DNA from: JACKCP01 sp034007295
GTDB taxonomy: Bacteria; Desulfobacterota; Desulfobacteria; Desulfobacterales; JACKCP01
Direction of reading: 5' to 3'
DNA: 64,000 bases
NCBI GenBank assembly: GCA_034007295.1
Contig: JAVERC010000016.1
Coordinates: 1-64,000, forward strand
The notes under the pieces: generated by a model
What the model was told of the DNA's origin: nothing
The model's database searches: none
Seen by the model: the letters and a program-made list of their open reading frames with translations, nothing else
Position numbers and translations under genes: made by a program
Shown here: positions 46,282-54,595 of the stretch, in pieces
Layout of the letters: each line of letters opens with the position of its first letter
How positions within the stretch are numbered: the first letter of the stretch is position 1

Positions 46282-46483
46282 TAAATTTTAAAGGCAGCTT
46301 AAAAATGATTGAAATTTCAGATTCAATATTTGTTGTTGGAGAAAATACAGTTCAGCCATTGCAAAGCATAAAGGACAAAATATCCTAGCAGCTTTGATAA
46401 AGGTCCAGTGTTTGTCTGGAGAACTGCTCAAGTATATTAATTAAAAAGGGTTAATTTTTAAAATAACAAGAAAGGACTAAGCC

Positions 46484-46927
46484 ATGAAACCAAAATTTTG
46501 GAAATTATCACAAGGTGATAAAAATTTTAAAGACATTATTGAATCAATCAATGATGGTCTTGTTTATGTTCATAAAAATACTCGCAGCAAAGGTATTTCA
46601 GTGCAAAGCCAGGCTGATGATTTTGTGAATGCATCCATTGGCGATTATTTTTATCTAACCCATGGAAATAACGGTATTTATTGTATTGGCCAGTTTAGTG
46701 GGCCGGCAAATATATTTTCAAAATACAGAGAAGGCTGGATGGTACGTAAATTTGATTTTATTTTTGCGTCTTTGACTAATAGGAAATATTCAGGTGTCCA
46801 GAAATGGTGGGCACCAAATGACAATTCTACTTTTACCTGTGTTCCGTCAAATGAAATGACCCTTTTTGAAAAGGAAATTCTTAAGCCTTTTTTTGGAATC
46901 AGTTTAGAACAGTTTGGCTTAAGTTAA
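46484..46927 (+). CDS. Small PUA/EVE-like domain protein
   Basis: This 147-residue protein begins MKPKFWKLSQGDKNFKDIIE. GDYFYLTHGNNGIYCIGQFSGP is arranged like the strand-turn-strand core of EVE/PUA-type domains, which often bind modified bases, and KWWAPNDNSTF follows. Such domains occur in modification-dependent restriction and RNA-modification contexts. AAAGGA precedes the ATG. A second protein with a comparable domain lies at 51274-51999, on the other side of three unknown genes. The family assignment is from pattern recognition only. Confidence 0.5.
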   Translation: MKPKFWKLSQGDKNFKDIIESINDGLVYVHKNTRSKGISVQSQADDFVNASIGDYFYLTHGNNGIYCIGQFSGPANIFSKYREGWMVRKFDFIFASLTNRKYSGVQKWWAPNDNSTFTCVPSNEMTLFEKEILKPFFGISLEQFGLS

Positions 46928-47078
46928 AAAACAAAATTAAGTAGGGGTAGGTCAAATCAGGATTTTTTGTTCAGTTCATTGGAACTTAAGCTTTAACGAT
47001 GAGCTGAACAATTAAGTTTGAATTAGTCTTGTAAAAAAAAATTTAAAAGGCTTACAAAAATAATGAAAAGAGAAGAAA

Positions 47079-48278
47079 ATGATAAAAATAAACCCTAAGA
47101 TGCATGAAATGAAATCAGCCTATAGCTTGCACGAAATAGGTGATGAAACAATTATAAAATACGGTGTGAATATTTTGGAGTGTATGAAAGATGCCCAAAT
47201 AAAAGAAATTATAAATAGTTTTTATTTTACGCCAGAACAGATACTTTGTTTTATGAGTATAAGTAGTTATGCTGCAAAAGAAAAAATTGAAAAAAATATT
47301 GATTTTATAAAATTTAACTTGGCGTTAAAAATAGGAGAAATTTTAAAAATAGATGATTTATATTGCACCACCTCATGTGACCTTCAAAATTTAATTTTTA
47401 CTGATTTTCTTTTAAAATTTAAATACAAAAGAGATTCATTTGAGATCAGAGGTTTTGACAATACTCATGGATTTGGTCATAAAAACCTGGATTGTTTAAT
47501 AAAAAAATTTAAGTATTCTGCAAAAAAATTTGACCAGAATATTATTAAAATCAGTTTAGAAGAATTAAGCTTGCTGCTTATTTATACTTTTGATTATTAC
47601 AGGAAATTTAATAAAAAAAAATTAAGTAAAATATCTTTTTTTTGGCAGGAAAATGGTTTTTTTTCACTTAAAAATTTTTTTAATACCTTATCAAAAAATG
47701 AAATATTAAGTTCTATAAAAACCGAAAAGAAAAGACTTAAAAATTTAATAAGTACAAATATTGAATTAATAGAAAAAGGCCTGATTTGTATAAACTTGGG
47801 AGAAAATCCTTTTAACACATTTATTTTGCTGAACAATATTGCTGGTCAGCCTTGGAAAAACAAATCAAACATACAAAAACTTTTAAATTCAATTAAAAAC
47901 AAGCCTGATATAAACTTAGGTTTTTCACATAAAGAACTGATTGCAAATTTAATTTATTTAAATAATTTATTCTATAAAAAAACAGAAAAACTATATGCAT
48001 TTTTTAGCGATAATTTAATAACTGATTTTAACGATATTTTTCAGGAGATTATTGATGGGATAAGCCTAAAAAGCAAGGAAATTACCTTTTTTATTTCATC
48101 ATTTAAAACCAACCTGCTTTATGAGTTGGAAAAAAAATTTGATGTTTTGTTTATTTTTTTTAAAGAGCTTTTAAAGCTCAATGAAAAAAACAGGCCGTGC
48201 AATCGAATACCCCTAACATTATTTATTGATAAATTAAAATATTTGGTTCCTGAACTAAATCTTTTTGCATGGCAATAA
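47079..48278 (+). CDS. Unknown helical protein 1 (FliG-like repeat family)
   Basis: This 399-residue, Lys/Asn/Phe-rich protein has no signal peptide. Residues 27-80 (IKYGVNILECMKDAQIKEI...) align with residues 20-75 of the protein at 48426, and both resemble one FliG/armadillo-like helical repeat, where 'D-x-x-I' helices precede a long amphipathic helix. A second similar patch is IELIEKGLICIN around residues 228-239, matching VIQQGLLCIK in protein 2. It is probably cytoplasmic. It is the first of three tandem genes of this kind; the function is unknown. Confidence 0.6.
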   Translation: MIKINPKMHEMKSAYSLHEIGDETIIKYGVNILECMKDAQIKEIINSFYFTPEQILCFMSISSYAAKEKIEKNIDFIKFNLALKIGEILKIDDLYCTTSCDLQNLIFTDFLLKFKYKRDSFEIRGFDNTHGFGHKNLDCLIKKFKYSAKKFDQNIIKISLEELSLLLIYTFDYYRKFNKKKLSKISFFWQENGFFSLKNFFNTLSKNEILSSIKTEKKRLKNLISTNIELIEKGLICINLGENPFNTFILLNNIAGQPWKNKSNIQKLLNSIKNKPDINLGFSHKELIANLIYLNNLFYKKTEKLYAFFSDNLITDFNDIFQEIIDGISLKSKEITFFISSFKTNLLYELEKKFDVLFIFFKELLKLNEKNRPCNRIPLTLFIDKLKYLVPELNLFAWQ

Positions 48279-48288
48279 ATTTTAACTA

Positions 48289-48395
48289 GTGTCTGGAAAA
48301 AACTGCCTTTTAATCCTCAAAATGCTCAAGGTATTCTAAAGGCTAAATTTTTCATCTTTTTTGAACTGAAAAAAATTCTGATTTACGGCCAAACA
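48289..48395 (-). mobile_element. Diverged MITE relative (107 bp) between unknown genes 1 and 2
   Basis: Ends GTGTCTGG and CGGCCAAACAC are imperfect inverted repeats related to those of the 140-bp element. The interior TTTAATCCTCAAAATGCTCA and TTTTTCATCTTTTTTGAACTG match it in order. About 33 bp are missing near the left end, and the target duplication is not preserved. Confidence 0.65.
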
Positions 48396-48425
48396 CTAAT
48401 TTATTTAAACTAAAAAGAGCAGATA

Positions 48426-49697
48426 ATGAAAAATAAAAATAGTGTCAAATGTCAAATTTCTGATTTATGTGTTCATCCAGTTTTAAAATACGGGATAGAA
48501 ATAATAAATATATTAAGTGATGAGCAGATAAAATATATTTTTAATTGCTTAAAACCTGATTGTATTTCTTTGGCTGTTTTGTATTTAAAGCTGCCTGATA
48601 AAATTAGAATGGCCATTGATTCAAATTTAATTGATATAAAGAAAAAAATAATTATTCATAATATAGAAATTTTGCAAAGCAATAGAAACCAAAGTGATTT
48701 ATCCAACGAATATGAAGTTGAAAAATTAAGGCTTTATAAGATCTTAATAAATAAATGGGATAAACTATTAAAATGTTCTTTTAAGTCAAAATATGAATTT
48801 AGGAATAAAAATTTTTTGTTGGAGAATCCTTCTTTTTATTCTGATGACCCTTTATATTTGAGCTTTGAAAAAAGCCTTGAAAGAATAAATAATTATATTG
48901 ATAAAAAAATAAATAAAAGGGCTTCAAATTATGCTTTTAGTTTAAGCAGGGAAAAATTATGTCCTAAATTTTTTTTTAAAAAAGAATTATGGATAGAAAA
49001 TACGTTCACCAGTTTTTCAGAAAATATATTTGCTGAGCAGGCATTAAATTATTTTAAATTTATTAGAACACAAAACATTGCTGCATTAAATTTTCTAGAA
49101 ATAAAAAAAATATTTAATTATTTTAATACAAAATTTTTTTTTATGGCAGGGTTTTGTATATTCAATGGGTTTGATTTTGCTGATTTTTTAGATGATTTGG
49201 AAATAATAAAAAAATCTGAGCTTGCTGATTATAAAATTAAACTTAAAGTTATTCAGCAAGGCCTTTTATGCATAAAAAATAAAAGTAAAAAAATGGAGAT
49301 GATTGATGTCATTGATCAAATAGTTAACTCTAATCTCAAATGCAAGTTTCAAAACTATAAATTCAGAAAAAATTATCTCCCTTTAATTTGTTTGGATGAC
49401 TGCCTTGAAAATATAATAAAGGATCTTGTTCAATTAAAAATAACATTTGAAAATGGGAATATAGACTCAAAAAAATTTTTTTCAGGTTTCAAATATGATG
49501 ACTTTTTAAGTAAATTTATTTTTGACAAAGACGCAAACGAAAAAAATCTGTTTTGCCTTTGTGAAAATATACTCAAAAATTTAGAAAATAAAATGAATTT
49601 ATTTACTTTATTTTTAATCTATATTTCCAAGCCAGATCAAACTAGTTTTATTGAAAAAGCAGTAAGAATTTATCCTTCGCTAAAAAAAATAAGTTAA
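48426..49697 (+). CDS. Unknown helical protein 2 (FliG-like repeat family)
   Basis: This 423-residue, lysine-rich, predicted all-helical protein is probably a paralogue of the protein at 47079. Residues 20-75, LKYGIEIINILSDEQIKYI followed by CISLAVLYLKLPDKIRMAI, have the layout of FliG middle/C-domain repeats (D-x-x-I...LALALK-type helix...). It carries Cys9 and Cys15 near the start. No catalytic motif is visible. It has no flagellar genes as neighbours, so it is not simply a flagellar switch protein. Confidence 0.6.
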   Translation: MKNKNSVKCQISDLCVHPVLKYGIEIINILSDEQIKYIFNCLKPDCISLAVLYLKLPDKIRMAIDSNLIDIKKKIIIHNIEILQSNRNQSDLSNEYEVEKLRLYKILINKWDKLLKCSFKSKYEFRNKNFLLENPSFYSDDPLYLSFEKSLERINNYIDKKINKRASNYAFSLSREKLCPKFFFKKELWIENTFTSFSENIFAEQALNYFKFIRTQNIAALNFLEIKKIFNYFNTKFFFMAGFCIFNGFDFADFLDDLEIIKKSELADYKIKLKVIQQGLLCIKNKSKKMEMIDVIDQIVNSNLKCKFQNYKFRKNYLPLICLDDCLENIIKDLVQLKITFENGNIDSKKFFSGFKYDDFLSKFIFDKDANEKNLFCLCENILKNLENKMNLFTLFLIYISKPDQTSFIEKAVRIYPSLKKIS

Positions 49698-49722
49698 ATT
49701 TATATATTTTAAGGTTATTTTT

Positions 49723-51138
49723 ATGAAAAAATATTGTTCATTGATTGATCAAAAATGTATTGGCAGAAAATGTGAGTTTTATCCAGGCTCTTTCGCATTT
49801 ACCATCAGACTGAATATATTGGAATCCTTTTCAATAAAAATTCTTGAAAAAATTAAAGATAAAAAAGCAAATAACGATGCTGTAAATTTGTTTTTGTCAA
49901 AAGCAAATCCTGAATGGGGACATTTATCAGCAGACATTAAAACAATTTTAGCTTTCCTGAAAAAAATATATTTTAAAAAACCTAATAATAATTCAGCAGA
50001 AATTATTATTCGAAATTCTAGAATGTTAAAAAGGAAGCTGTATTCTCTCTCTGAAAATGGGGCTGAATATGTATATTTACCCCGGGAAATATTTGATCTT
50101 TGTCAAAGAATTTCAATTTTCAATTTTTCGGATATTGACATTTTAGAGGATTCTTCAATTGAAAATTTGATAAAAAAATTTGATAAAAAAACTATTATTT
50201 CAGCTTTAATCATTTTAAATCAGGGGTTGAAAAATAATCTTTTAAAAAAAATAAAACCTAAAAGAAATTTGAAATCATTATCAAGTGGAAAAAGAATTGA
50301 TTGTTTTGCTAATTCTGAAAAAATTTTATGTGAAATGATTTGTATGGAAGAGACTTCAAGATTAAATAAAAAATTTAATTTTGATTTTGAAAAACCAGCT
50401 TGCAAGCATTGGGACTTGCATTTAAAAAAGTTAAAATTCCAAAAAAATAATATTAATTTTAATCATAAGATTTGTCCTTTGTACGGGAAAAAATGCATAG
50501 GCAATAAATGTGATTATTTTGGAATTATAGAAAATCAATTTCATTTGGAATGCGGAGTAAAATTTATTTTGCAGATTATGTATGCCAAGAAAAATTTAAA
50601 TATTAGTCTAGATTCTGATTTTTCAAAAACATTGGTTTCTGAAATAATGAATTTTCCAGAAGTTTATATAAAATATTTATTAAAAAAAACTTCTATCAAA
50701 TTTAAAGTTTTTCTTTTTAAGATATTGATAAAAAAATTTCAAACAGGCTCTCAGGAAAAAGACAAAAATTTTCTTCTTGATTTTGCTTCTTTTTTTACTT
50801 TAAAAGAGCTTAAAAATATTTATTCTAAGCTTGAACCTCAAGAAAAGTCTTTGTTTTTTATTTGTTTTAAATCCACATTATCTTTTGATGAAATATTTTA
50901 TTTAAGCTTTGAACGTACAGAAGAATGGTTAAAAAGAGTAGCTGGCTATGTGGTTTCGTCAGCAGGTGTGCCAGAAAGAGAAAACCAGCTTTACATAGAA
51001 AAAATAAGCGGAGTTTTATCAAAAAGAGCTTCTGAAATGTTTATAGATGACTTAAAATCTTTAGAAAAAAAAATTACTCCCTATCAAATTTTACAAGCAA
51101 GAAAAGAAATTATTTATGAAATTAGAAACATAAATTAG
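49723..51138 (+). CDS. Unknown protein 3: two Cys-x6-Cys-x4-Cys modules with FliG-like C-terminus
   Basis: This 471-residue protein has two copies of a cysteine motif, CSLIDQKCIGRKC (Cys5, 12, 17) and CPLYGKKCIGNKC (Cys251, 258, 263). Each is followed by a helical segment, suggesting an internal duplication. Residues 425-469 (YIEKISGVLSKRASEMFIDD, then LKSLEKKITPYQILQARKEI) closely follow the FliG C-domain pattern of S-K-R-A-x-E-M, D-D-L and a Q-A-R/Q-K helix. The cysteines probably bind zinc or an iron-sulfur cluster. Function unknown; third gene of the tandem set. Confidence 0.6.
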   Translation: MKKYCSLIDQKCIGRKCEFYPGSFAFTIRLNILESFSIKILEKIKDKKANNDAVNLFLSKANPEWGHLSADIKTILAFLKKIYFKKPNNNSAEIIIRNSRMLKRKLYSLSENGAEYVYLPREIFDLCQRISIFNFSDIDILEDSSIENLIKKFDKKTIISALIILNQGLKNNLLKKIKPKRNLKSLSSGKRIDCFANSEKILCEMICMEETSRLNKKFNFDFEKPACKHWDLHLKKLKFQKNNINFNHKICPLYGKKCIGNKCDYFGIIENQFHLECGVKFILQIMYAKKNLNISLDSDFSKTLVSEIMNFPEVYIKYLLKKTSIKFKVFLFKILIKKFQTGSQEKDKNFLLDFASFFTLKELKNIYSKLEPQEKSLFFICFKSTLSFDEIFYLSFERTEEWLKRVAGYVVSSAGVPERENQLYIEKISGVLSKRASEMFIDDLKSLEKKITPYQILQARKEIIYEIRNIN

Positions 51139-51165
51139 AAATTTTACTTTTATATTTTTAAGTAG

Positions 51166-51234
51166 TGATTGACTGAAAACGATAATTTTTTGTTTATTTA
51201 AATGAGATTAAAAAATATTGTTTTCGGCCAATCA
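51166..51234 (+). mobile_element. 69-bp MITE-derived palindrome
   Basis: Both ends look like the left end of the 140-bp element: TGATTGACTGAAAACGATAA on one side and TGTTTTCGGCCAATCA on the other. Most of the interior is gone. It lies in the convergent gap between unknown gene 3 and the RHH/EVE gene and could fold into a hairpin that terminates both. Confidence 0.6.
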
Positions 51235-51273
51235 CTAAATAGATTTTTTATATTTAAAAGTATGAAACTTTTT

Positions 51274-51999
51274 TTAGAATTTTTCTTTAAGGTATTTTAA
51301 AAGTATTTGAGATTCTTCATTGCTCAAATAAGGGACTTTAAGAGTTTTACTCCAGAAAAAATTTTTACTAAGAAGTTTTTTTATTTCCTTTGCACTTATA
51401 CTTTTGATTTTTTCTTGATCTCTTTTAGGCGGTGGAATTAAATTAAAGGTTACTTGTTTGTATAGACCGTCTTTATCATCTGTTTCGCGTATTTGCTCAC
51501 TTGTGACCTGCCCTGCTGCAATTATGCCAAGACCTGACTGATAGAAAAAAACATAGTCGCCTTTACTGAGATATTCTATTAAATGTTTTACAGGGCCATA
51601 GGAAGCAACATAATTGTTTTCAAGCATTTCCCACTGGTTTTCGCTGTTATTGTTTATGTTGGTATCAAAAATAACGCCTTTTTTTGAGGGGATATTTTTA
51701 AATGGTTCAAATAAGGGTGTAGCATAGTTATCGTCAAGAATTGTTTCAAGTTCAAAATCAAAGGCTTTTGAAAATATTTTGGCATCATCTAGAAGTTCTG
51801 GTTTAAATTTTACTTCATTTATTAAAGCTCTGACAAGTACAGCTTCTATAAAATCTCCTGTTGAAAGAGAGTGTTTGTCTGCAATAGATCTTACAATTTT
51901 TTGAAGAGTAGGATTTATTCTTACCCCTAACTGGGTTCTTTCTTTTGATGGTTCATTTTTTTCTTCATTTGCATCTGTATTTTTTTGAACTTTTACCAT
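51274..51999 (-). CDS. Ribbon-helix-helix/EVE-like two-domain protein
   Basis: This 241-residue protein has a charged N-terminal tail. A ribbon-helix-helix-like segment (QLGVRINPTLQKIVRSIADK, then HSLSTGDFIEAVLVRALINE) covers about residues 22-60. The C-terminal part, with YVASYGPVKHLIEYLSKGDY, VFFYQSGLGIIAAGQV and a terminal YLSNEESQILLKYL, has the EVE/PUA-like layout. A DNA-binding plus base-reading combination would suit a regulator or nucleic-acid sensor. It converges on the unknown gene set and flanks it opposite the small EVE-like gene at 46484. Confidence 0.5.
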   Translation of the reverse strand: MVKVQKNTDANEEKNEPSKERTQLGVRINPTLQKIVRSIADKHSLSTGDFIEAVLVRALINEVKFKPELLDDAKIFSKAFDFELETILDDNYATPLFEPFKNIPSKKGVIFDTNINNNSENQWEMLENNYVASYGPVKHLIEYLSKGDYVFFYQSGLGIIAAGQVTSEQIRETDDKDGLYKQVTFNLIPPPKRDQEKIKSISAKEIKKLLSKNFFWSKTLKVPYLSNEESQILLKYLKEKF

Positions 52000-52286
52000 A
52001 AGTTTTATTCTCTATTTTATAATTTTAAAATTATTGAATAACTATATAATTTTTATTAAGTTTTCAAGTGTTTTATAACTGATATTATATATATTTTTTA
52101 ATCAAAAAACTATAATTTTTGGGTTTAATTAAAAAAAATAGTAAAAGTTAAATGCAAAGATACTTATTTTTTTTGAAGATTAGGTTTTTATTAAAATAAT
52201 TTATTTTTTTTAGCTGGGATTTTGTAAAATTTTATGTTTTAGATGAGCTGTTAAATGAATTTTCTAAATAAGGTTTTAGGAACAAA
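52000..52286. other. AT-rich divergent intergenic region
   Basis: This region separates the minus-strand RHH/EVE gene from plus-strand gph and must hold both promoters. It is almost pure A/T with no distinctive operator, repeat or RNA structure that I can support. Confidence 0.3.
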
Positions 52287-52961
52287 ATGGCTATAAATAC
52301 AAGTTGTTATAAAAAAATAAAGGGAGTTGTATTTGATCTTGATGGCACTCTTTTAAATACACTTCCAGATATTGCTTTAGCAGCAAACAAAGCTCTTGAA
52401 AAATTTGGTTATCCTGTTCATTTGGAAAGCACAATAAAAAAATTTCTTGGAAATGGTTCAAGGGTATTGATTAAAAAGGCAATGCCAGAAGATAAGCAAA
52501 TTTATGAATTTATAGAACCTGTGCTTGAGTATTATCTAAAAAAATATAAAAATTTAGAGCAGGAAAAAACAAAGCCATATGACGGAATACTAAATCTTCT
52601 TGAAGAATTAAAAAAAAGAAATATAAAAACTGCAATTGTAACAAATAAAAACGACTTTTTGGCAGAAAAATGTGTAAGTAAATTTATTCCGCAATCTTGT
52701 TTCAACTCTGTTATAGGCCAAAATGACAATTATCCGGCAAAGCCGCACAGATATATGGCTGATAAAGCTGTAAGTGATATTAATGAAAAAAATGAAGATT
52801 GTGTTTTTGTAGGTGACAGTTATGTTGATATTAAGACTGGTTTAAATGCAGGTATTAGGACCATTGGTGTAACTTGGGGATTTGGGCAAAAAAAAGAACT
52901 GGTTGATTCAGGAGCATGGAAAATAATAGATCATCCAATGGATCTGATTAAAATTTTGTAA
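52287..52961 (+). CDS. gph: HAD-family phosphatase, phosphoglycolate phosphatase-like
   Basis: This 224-residue HAD hydrolase has motif I GVVFDLDGTLLNTLPDIALA (nucleophile Asp and acid/base Asp), motif II TAIVTNKND, Lys in KPHRYM, and motif IV CVFVGDSYVDIKTGLNAG. An alpha-helical cap follows motif I. Length and motifs fit Gph, which removes 2-phosphoglycolate formed in DNA repair, but related sugar phosphatases look the same. A terminator lies about 150 bp downstream. Confidence 0.82.
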   Translation: MAINTSCYKKIKGVVFDLDGTLLNTLPDIALAANKALEKFGYPVHLESTIKKFLGNGSRVLIKKAMPEDKQIYEFIEPVLEYYLKKYKNLEQEKTKPYDGILNLLEELKKRNIKTAIVTNKNDFLAEKCVSKFIPQSCFNSVIGQNDNYPAKPHRYMADKAVSDINEKNEDCVFVGDSYVDIKTGLNAGIRTIGVTWGFGQKKELVDSGAWKIIDHPMDLIKIL

Positions 52962-53109
52962 AATAAAAGTAATTATTAATTGCCCTGAGCGGGCAAACCC
53001 TTCCGACGGACAGTTTTTGTGGTGCCATTCTCAGGGACTGGCTTACACTTCCGCTTTTGCCTCGGAAAACTTTAGAGATTGAAGAATGACACAAAAGATT
53101 GAACACTAC

Positions 53110-53140
53110 GAGTTTTTATTTTTCAAAATAAACTCTTTTT
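53110..53140 (+). terminator. Rho-independent terminator after gph
   Basis: GAGTTTTTATTTT pairs with AAAATAAACTC (one 2-base bulge, 2-base loop), followed by TTTTT. It lies 15 bp before the end of the convergent EamA gene and could serve both strands. Confidence 0.65.
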
Positions 53141-53154
53141 CAAAATTAAATGTT

Positions 53155-54069
53155 TCAGGTTTCAAGAACTGGAGTTACAGGCTTTTTTTCTTCTTTATCC
53201 TGGCTTATCCACACACCTAAAAGAATAAGAGCTCCGGCAAAACATTGAATAAAAGTGAATTTGTCGTTTAAAAGAGCCCATCCCCAGATCACTGAAAAAA
53301 CAGGAATAAGATTTACAAATACAGAAGCCTTACTTGCAGGAATTTTGCTTACTCCGTAATTGAAAAATCCATAAGCTCCCATGGTAATGAAAATTCCAAG
53401 ATAAATCAGTATAAAAACAGGGAAAACCGGCCATTGTGAAGGAATTGCAAATGTCCCTGCAAGATTTCCAGTAAAAAGAATAACAGCAAAAAAGATTGAA
53501 CCGCAGAAAGTCTGAACTGCTGTAAGGAAAAAAGGATTGTATGTACTGCTAAGCCTTTTAAGCAAAAGGGTGTATCCGGCCGCACAGGTCATTGCAAGAA
53601 ATTCAAAAAAGTTTCCAAGCAAAGGATTTGGTGATTCTGCATCTGCTCCCCCTGAAAAACTAAGTAAGACAGCTCCAAAAATTGCAAGCACAAATCCTGA
53701 ATATGTTTTTTTTGAACTTTTTTCTCCAAGAAAAAATGAAGCTCCGATTGCAACAATAAGAGGAAGAAGTGCTGTTATCATTCCGGCCTGGGATGATGTT
53801 GTGTTTTTAAGTGCAAGTGCCTCAAAAACAAAATAAAAACAAGGTTCAAGAGTTGCCATGCATATAATAAGATAAATATCTTTTTTCTTTATTTTTTCAG
53901 GTTTTATAAAAGGAAGAAGTGGAATAAAGCATATGGCTGCAATAAACATTCTTGAAAAAATTACAAACATAGGCGGAAAATACCTGAAGGAATATTTTAG
54001 AGCAACAAAGGTGCTTGACCATAAAATCATTGCAATTACTAATGCTATAAAGGGTGCAAGCTTTTTCAT
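53155..54069 (-). CDS. EamA-family (DMT) transporter
   Basis: This 304-residue protein has ten hydrophobic segments in two repeated halves. The first half begins LVIAMILWSSTFVALKYSFR and contains ALKNTTSSQAGMITALLP. The second half contains GAYGFFNYGVSKIPASKASVFVNLIPVFSV, the usual EamA signature before helix 8. It exports or exchanges a small metabolite; the substrate cannot be inferred. GGAGAT precedes the ATG. Gene is monocistronic by spacing. Confidence 0.88.
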   Translation of the reverse strand: MKKLAPFIALVIAMILWSSTFVALKYSFRYFPPMFVIFSRMFIAAICFIPLLPFIKPEKIKKKDIYLIICMATLEPCFYFVFEALALKNTTSSQAGMITALLPLIVAIGASFFLGEKSSKKTYSGFVLAIFGAVLLSFSGGADAESPNPLLGNFFEFLAMTCAAGYTLLLKRLSSTYNPFFLTAVQTFCGSIFFAVILFTGNLAGTFAIPSQWPVFPVFILIYLGIFITMGAYGFFNYGVSKIPASKASVFVNLIPVFSVIWGWALLNDKFTFIQCFAGALILLGVWISQDKEEKKPVTPVLET

Positions 54070-54205
54070 TTTAAATCTCCGATTCTTTAATCAAAAAAGA
54101 ACCTTTTATACCTTTTTTAAATCTTTTTAAAGAGTTTTTTGACCGGAGATAAAGACTTAAAAAGTATGTAAAATTAGATATTTTTTTGTAAAGTCTTAAG
54201 GCATT

Positions 54206-54424
54206 TTATTTTTTATGAAGTATTTCCATGGCCCGTGCAGTCATATTTGGATAAAGATCTGCAGGTACATAAGCTTTACCAAGCTTTTTAAAAATTATGT
54301 ATCGTGCACATTTTGAATTGTCTCCAAGGCAGTATTTTTTTTTGTAAATTGCACCAAGTCCTGATTCGTCACTCATTTTGTCATTAAAAAAAGGGCATGT
54401 GTCAAGACATTCACATTTAGTCAT
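54206..54424 (-). CDS. Small cysteine-rich protein
   Basis: This 72-residue protein has cysteines at 4, 6, 10, 32 and 39 (CECLDTC, YCLGDNSKCARYIIF), a likely metal or iron-sulfur site, followed by a short helical tail. The YC-x-GD-x3-CAR(Y/F) form is common in small uncharacterised proteins of anaerobic bacteria. A GGAG site lies before the ATG. No neighbour suggests a specific role. Confidence 0.65.
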   Translation of the reverse strand: MTKCECLDTCPFFNDKMSDESGLGAIYKKKYCLGDNSKCARYIIFKKLGKAYVPADLYPNMTARAMEILHKK

Positions 54425-54563
54425 AATTTTTCTCCATATGATTTGTTAAAATTGAAAAGAGAATTAAAAGACATGTTAAAAAATAAGATATGAAATTATT
54501 TTATATCATTTATATTAAAAATAAAATTTATATTTGTTTAAAATCTGATTAAACCTGAATAAA

Positions 54564-54579
54564 GATATTTGCAAATATC
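54564..54579. promoter_or_regulatory. 16-bp perfect palindrome upstream of the VWA operon
   Basis: GATATTTGCAAATATC reads the same on both strands and is a candidate operator for a dimeric regulator. It lies about 17 bp upstream of the direct-repeat array. Confidence 0.4.
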
Positions 54580-54595
54580 GTGTTTTCTTCTCTGG

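Noticed and set aside
46930..47020. Another MITE copy
   Set aside because: Only a short stretch (GATTTTTTGTTCAGTTCA) resembles the element interior; no matching ends could be identified.
47079..51138. Flagellar switch proteins (FliG)
   Set aside because: Only a repeat-level resemblance; no flagellar genes nearby, and protein 3 has cysteine modules that FliG lacks.
52975..53060. attC site
   Set aside because: GC-rich with some pairing, but no GTTRRRY-type cores and no cassette gene ends there.
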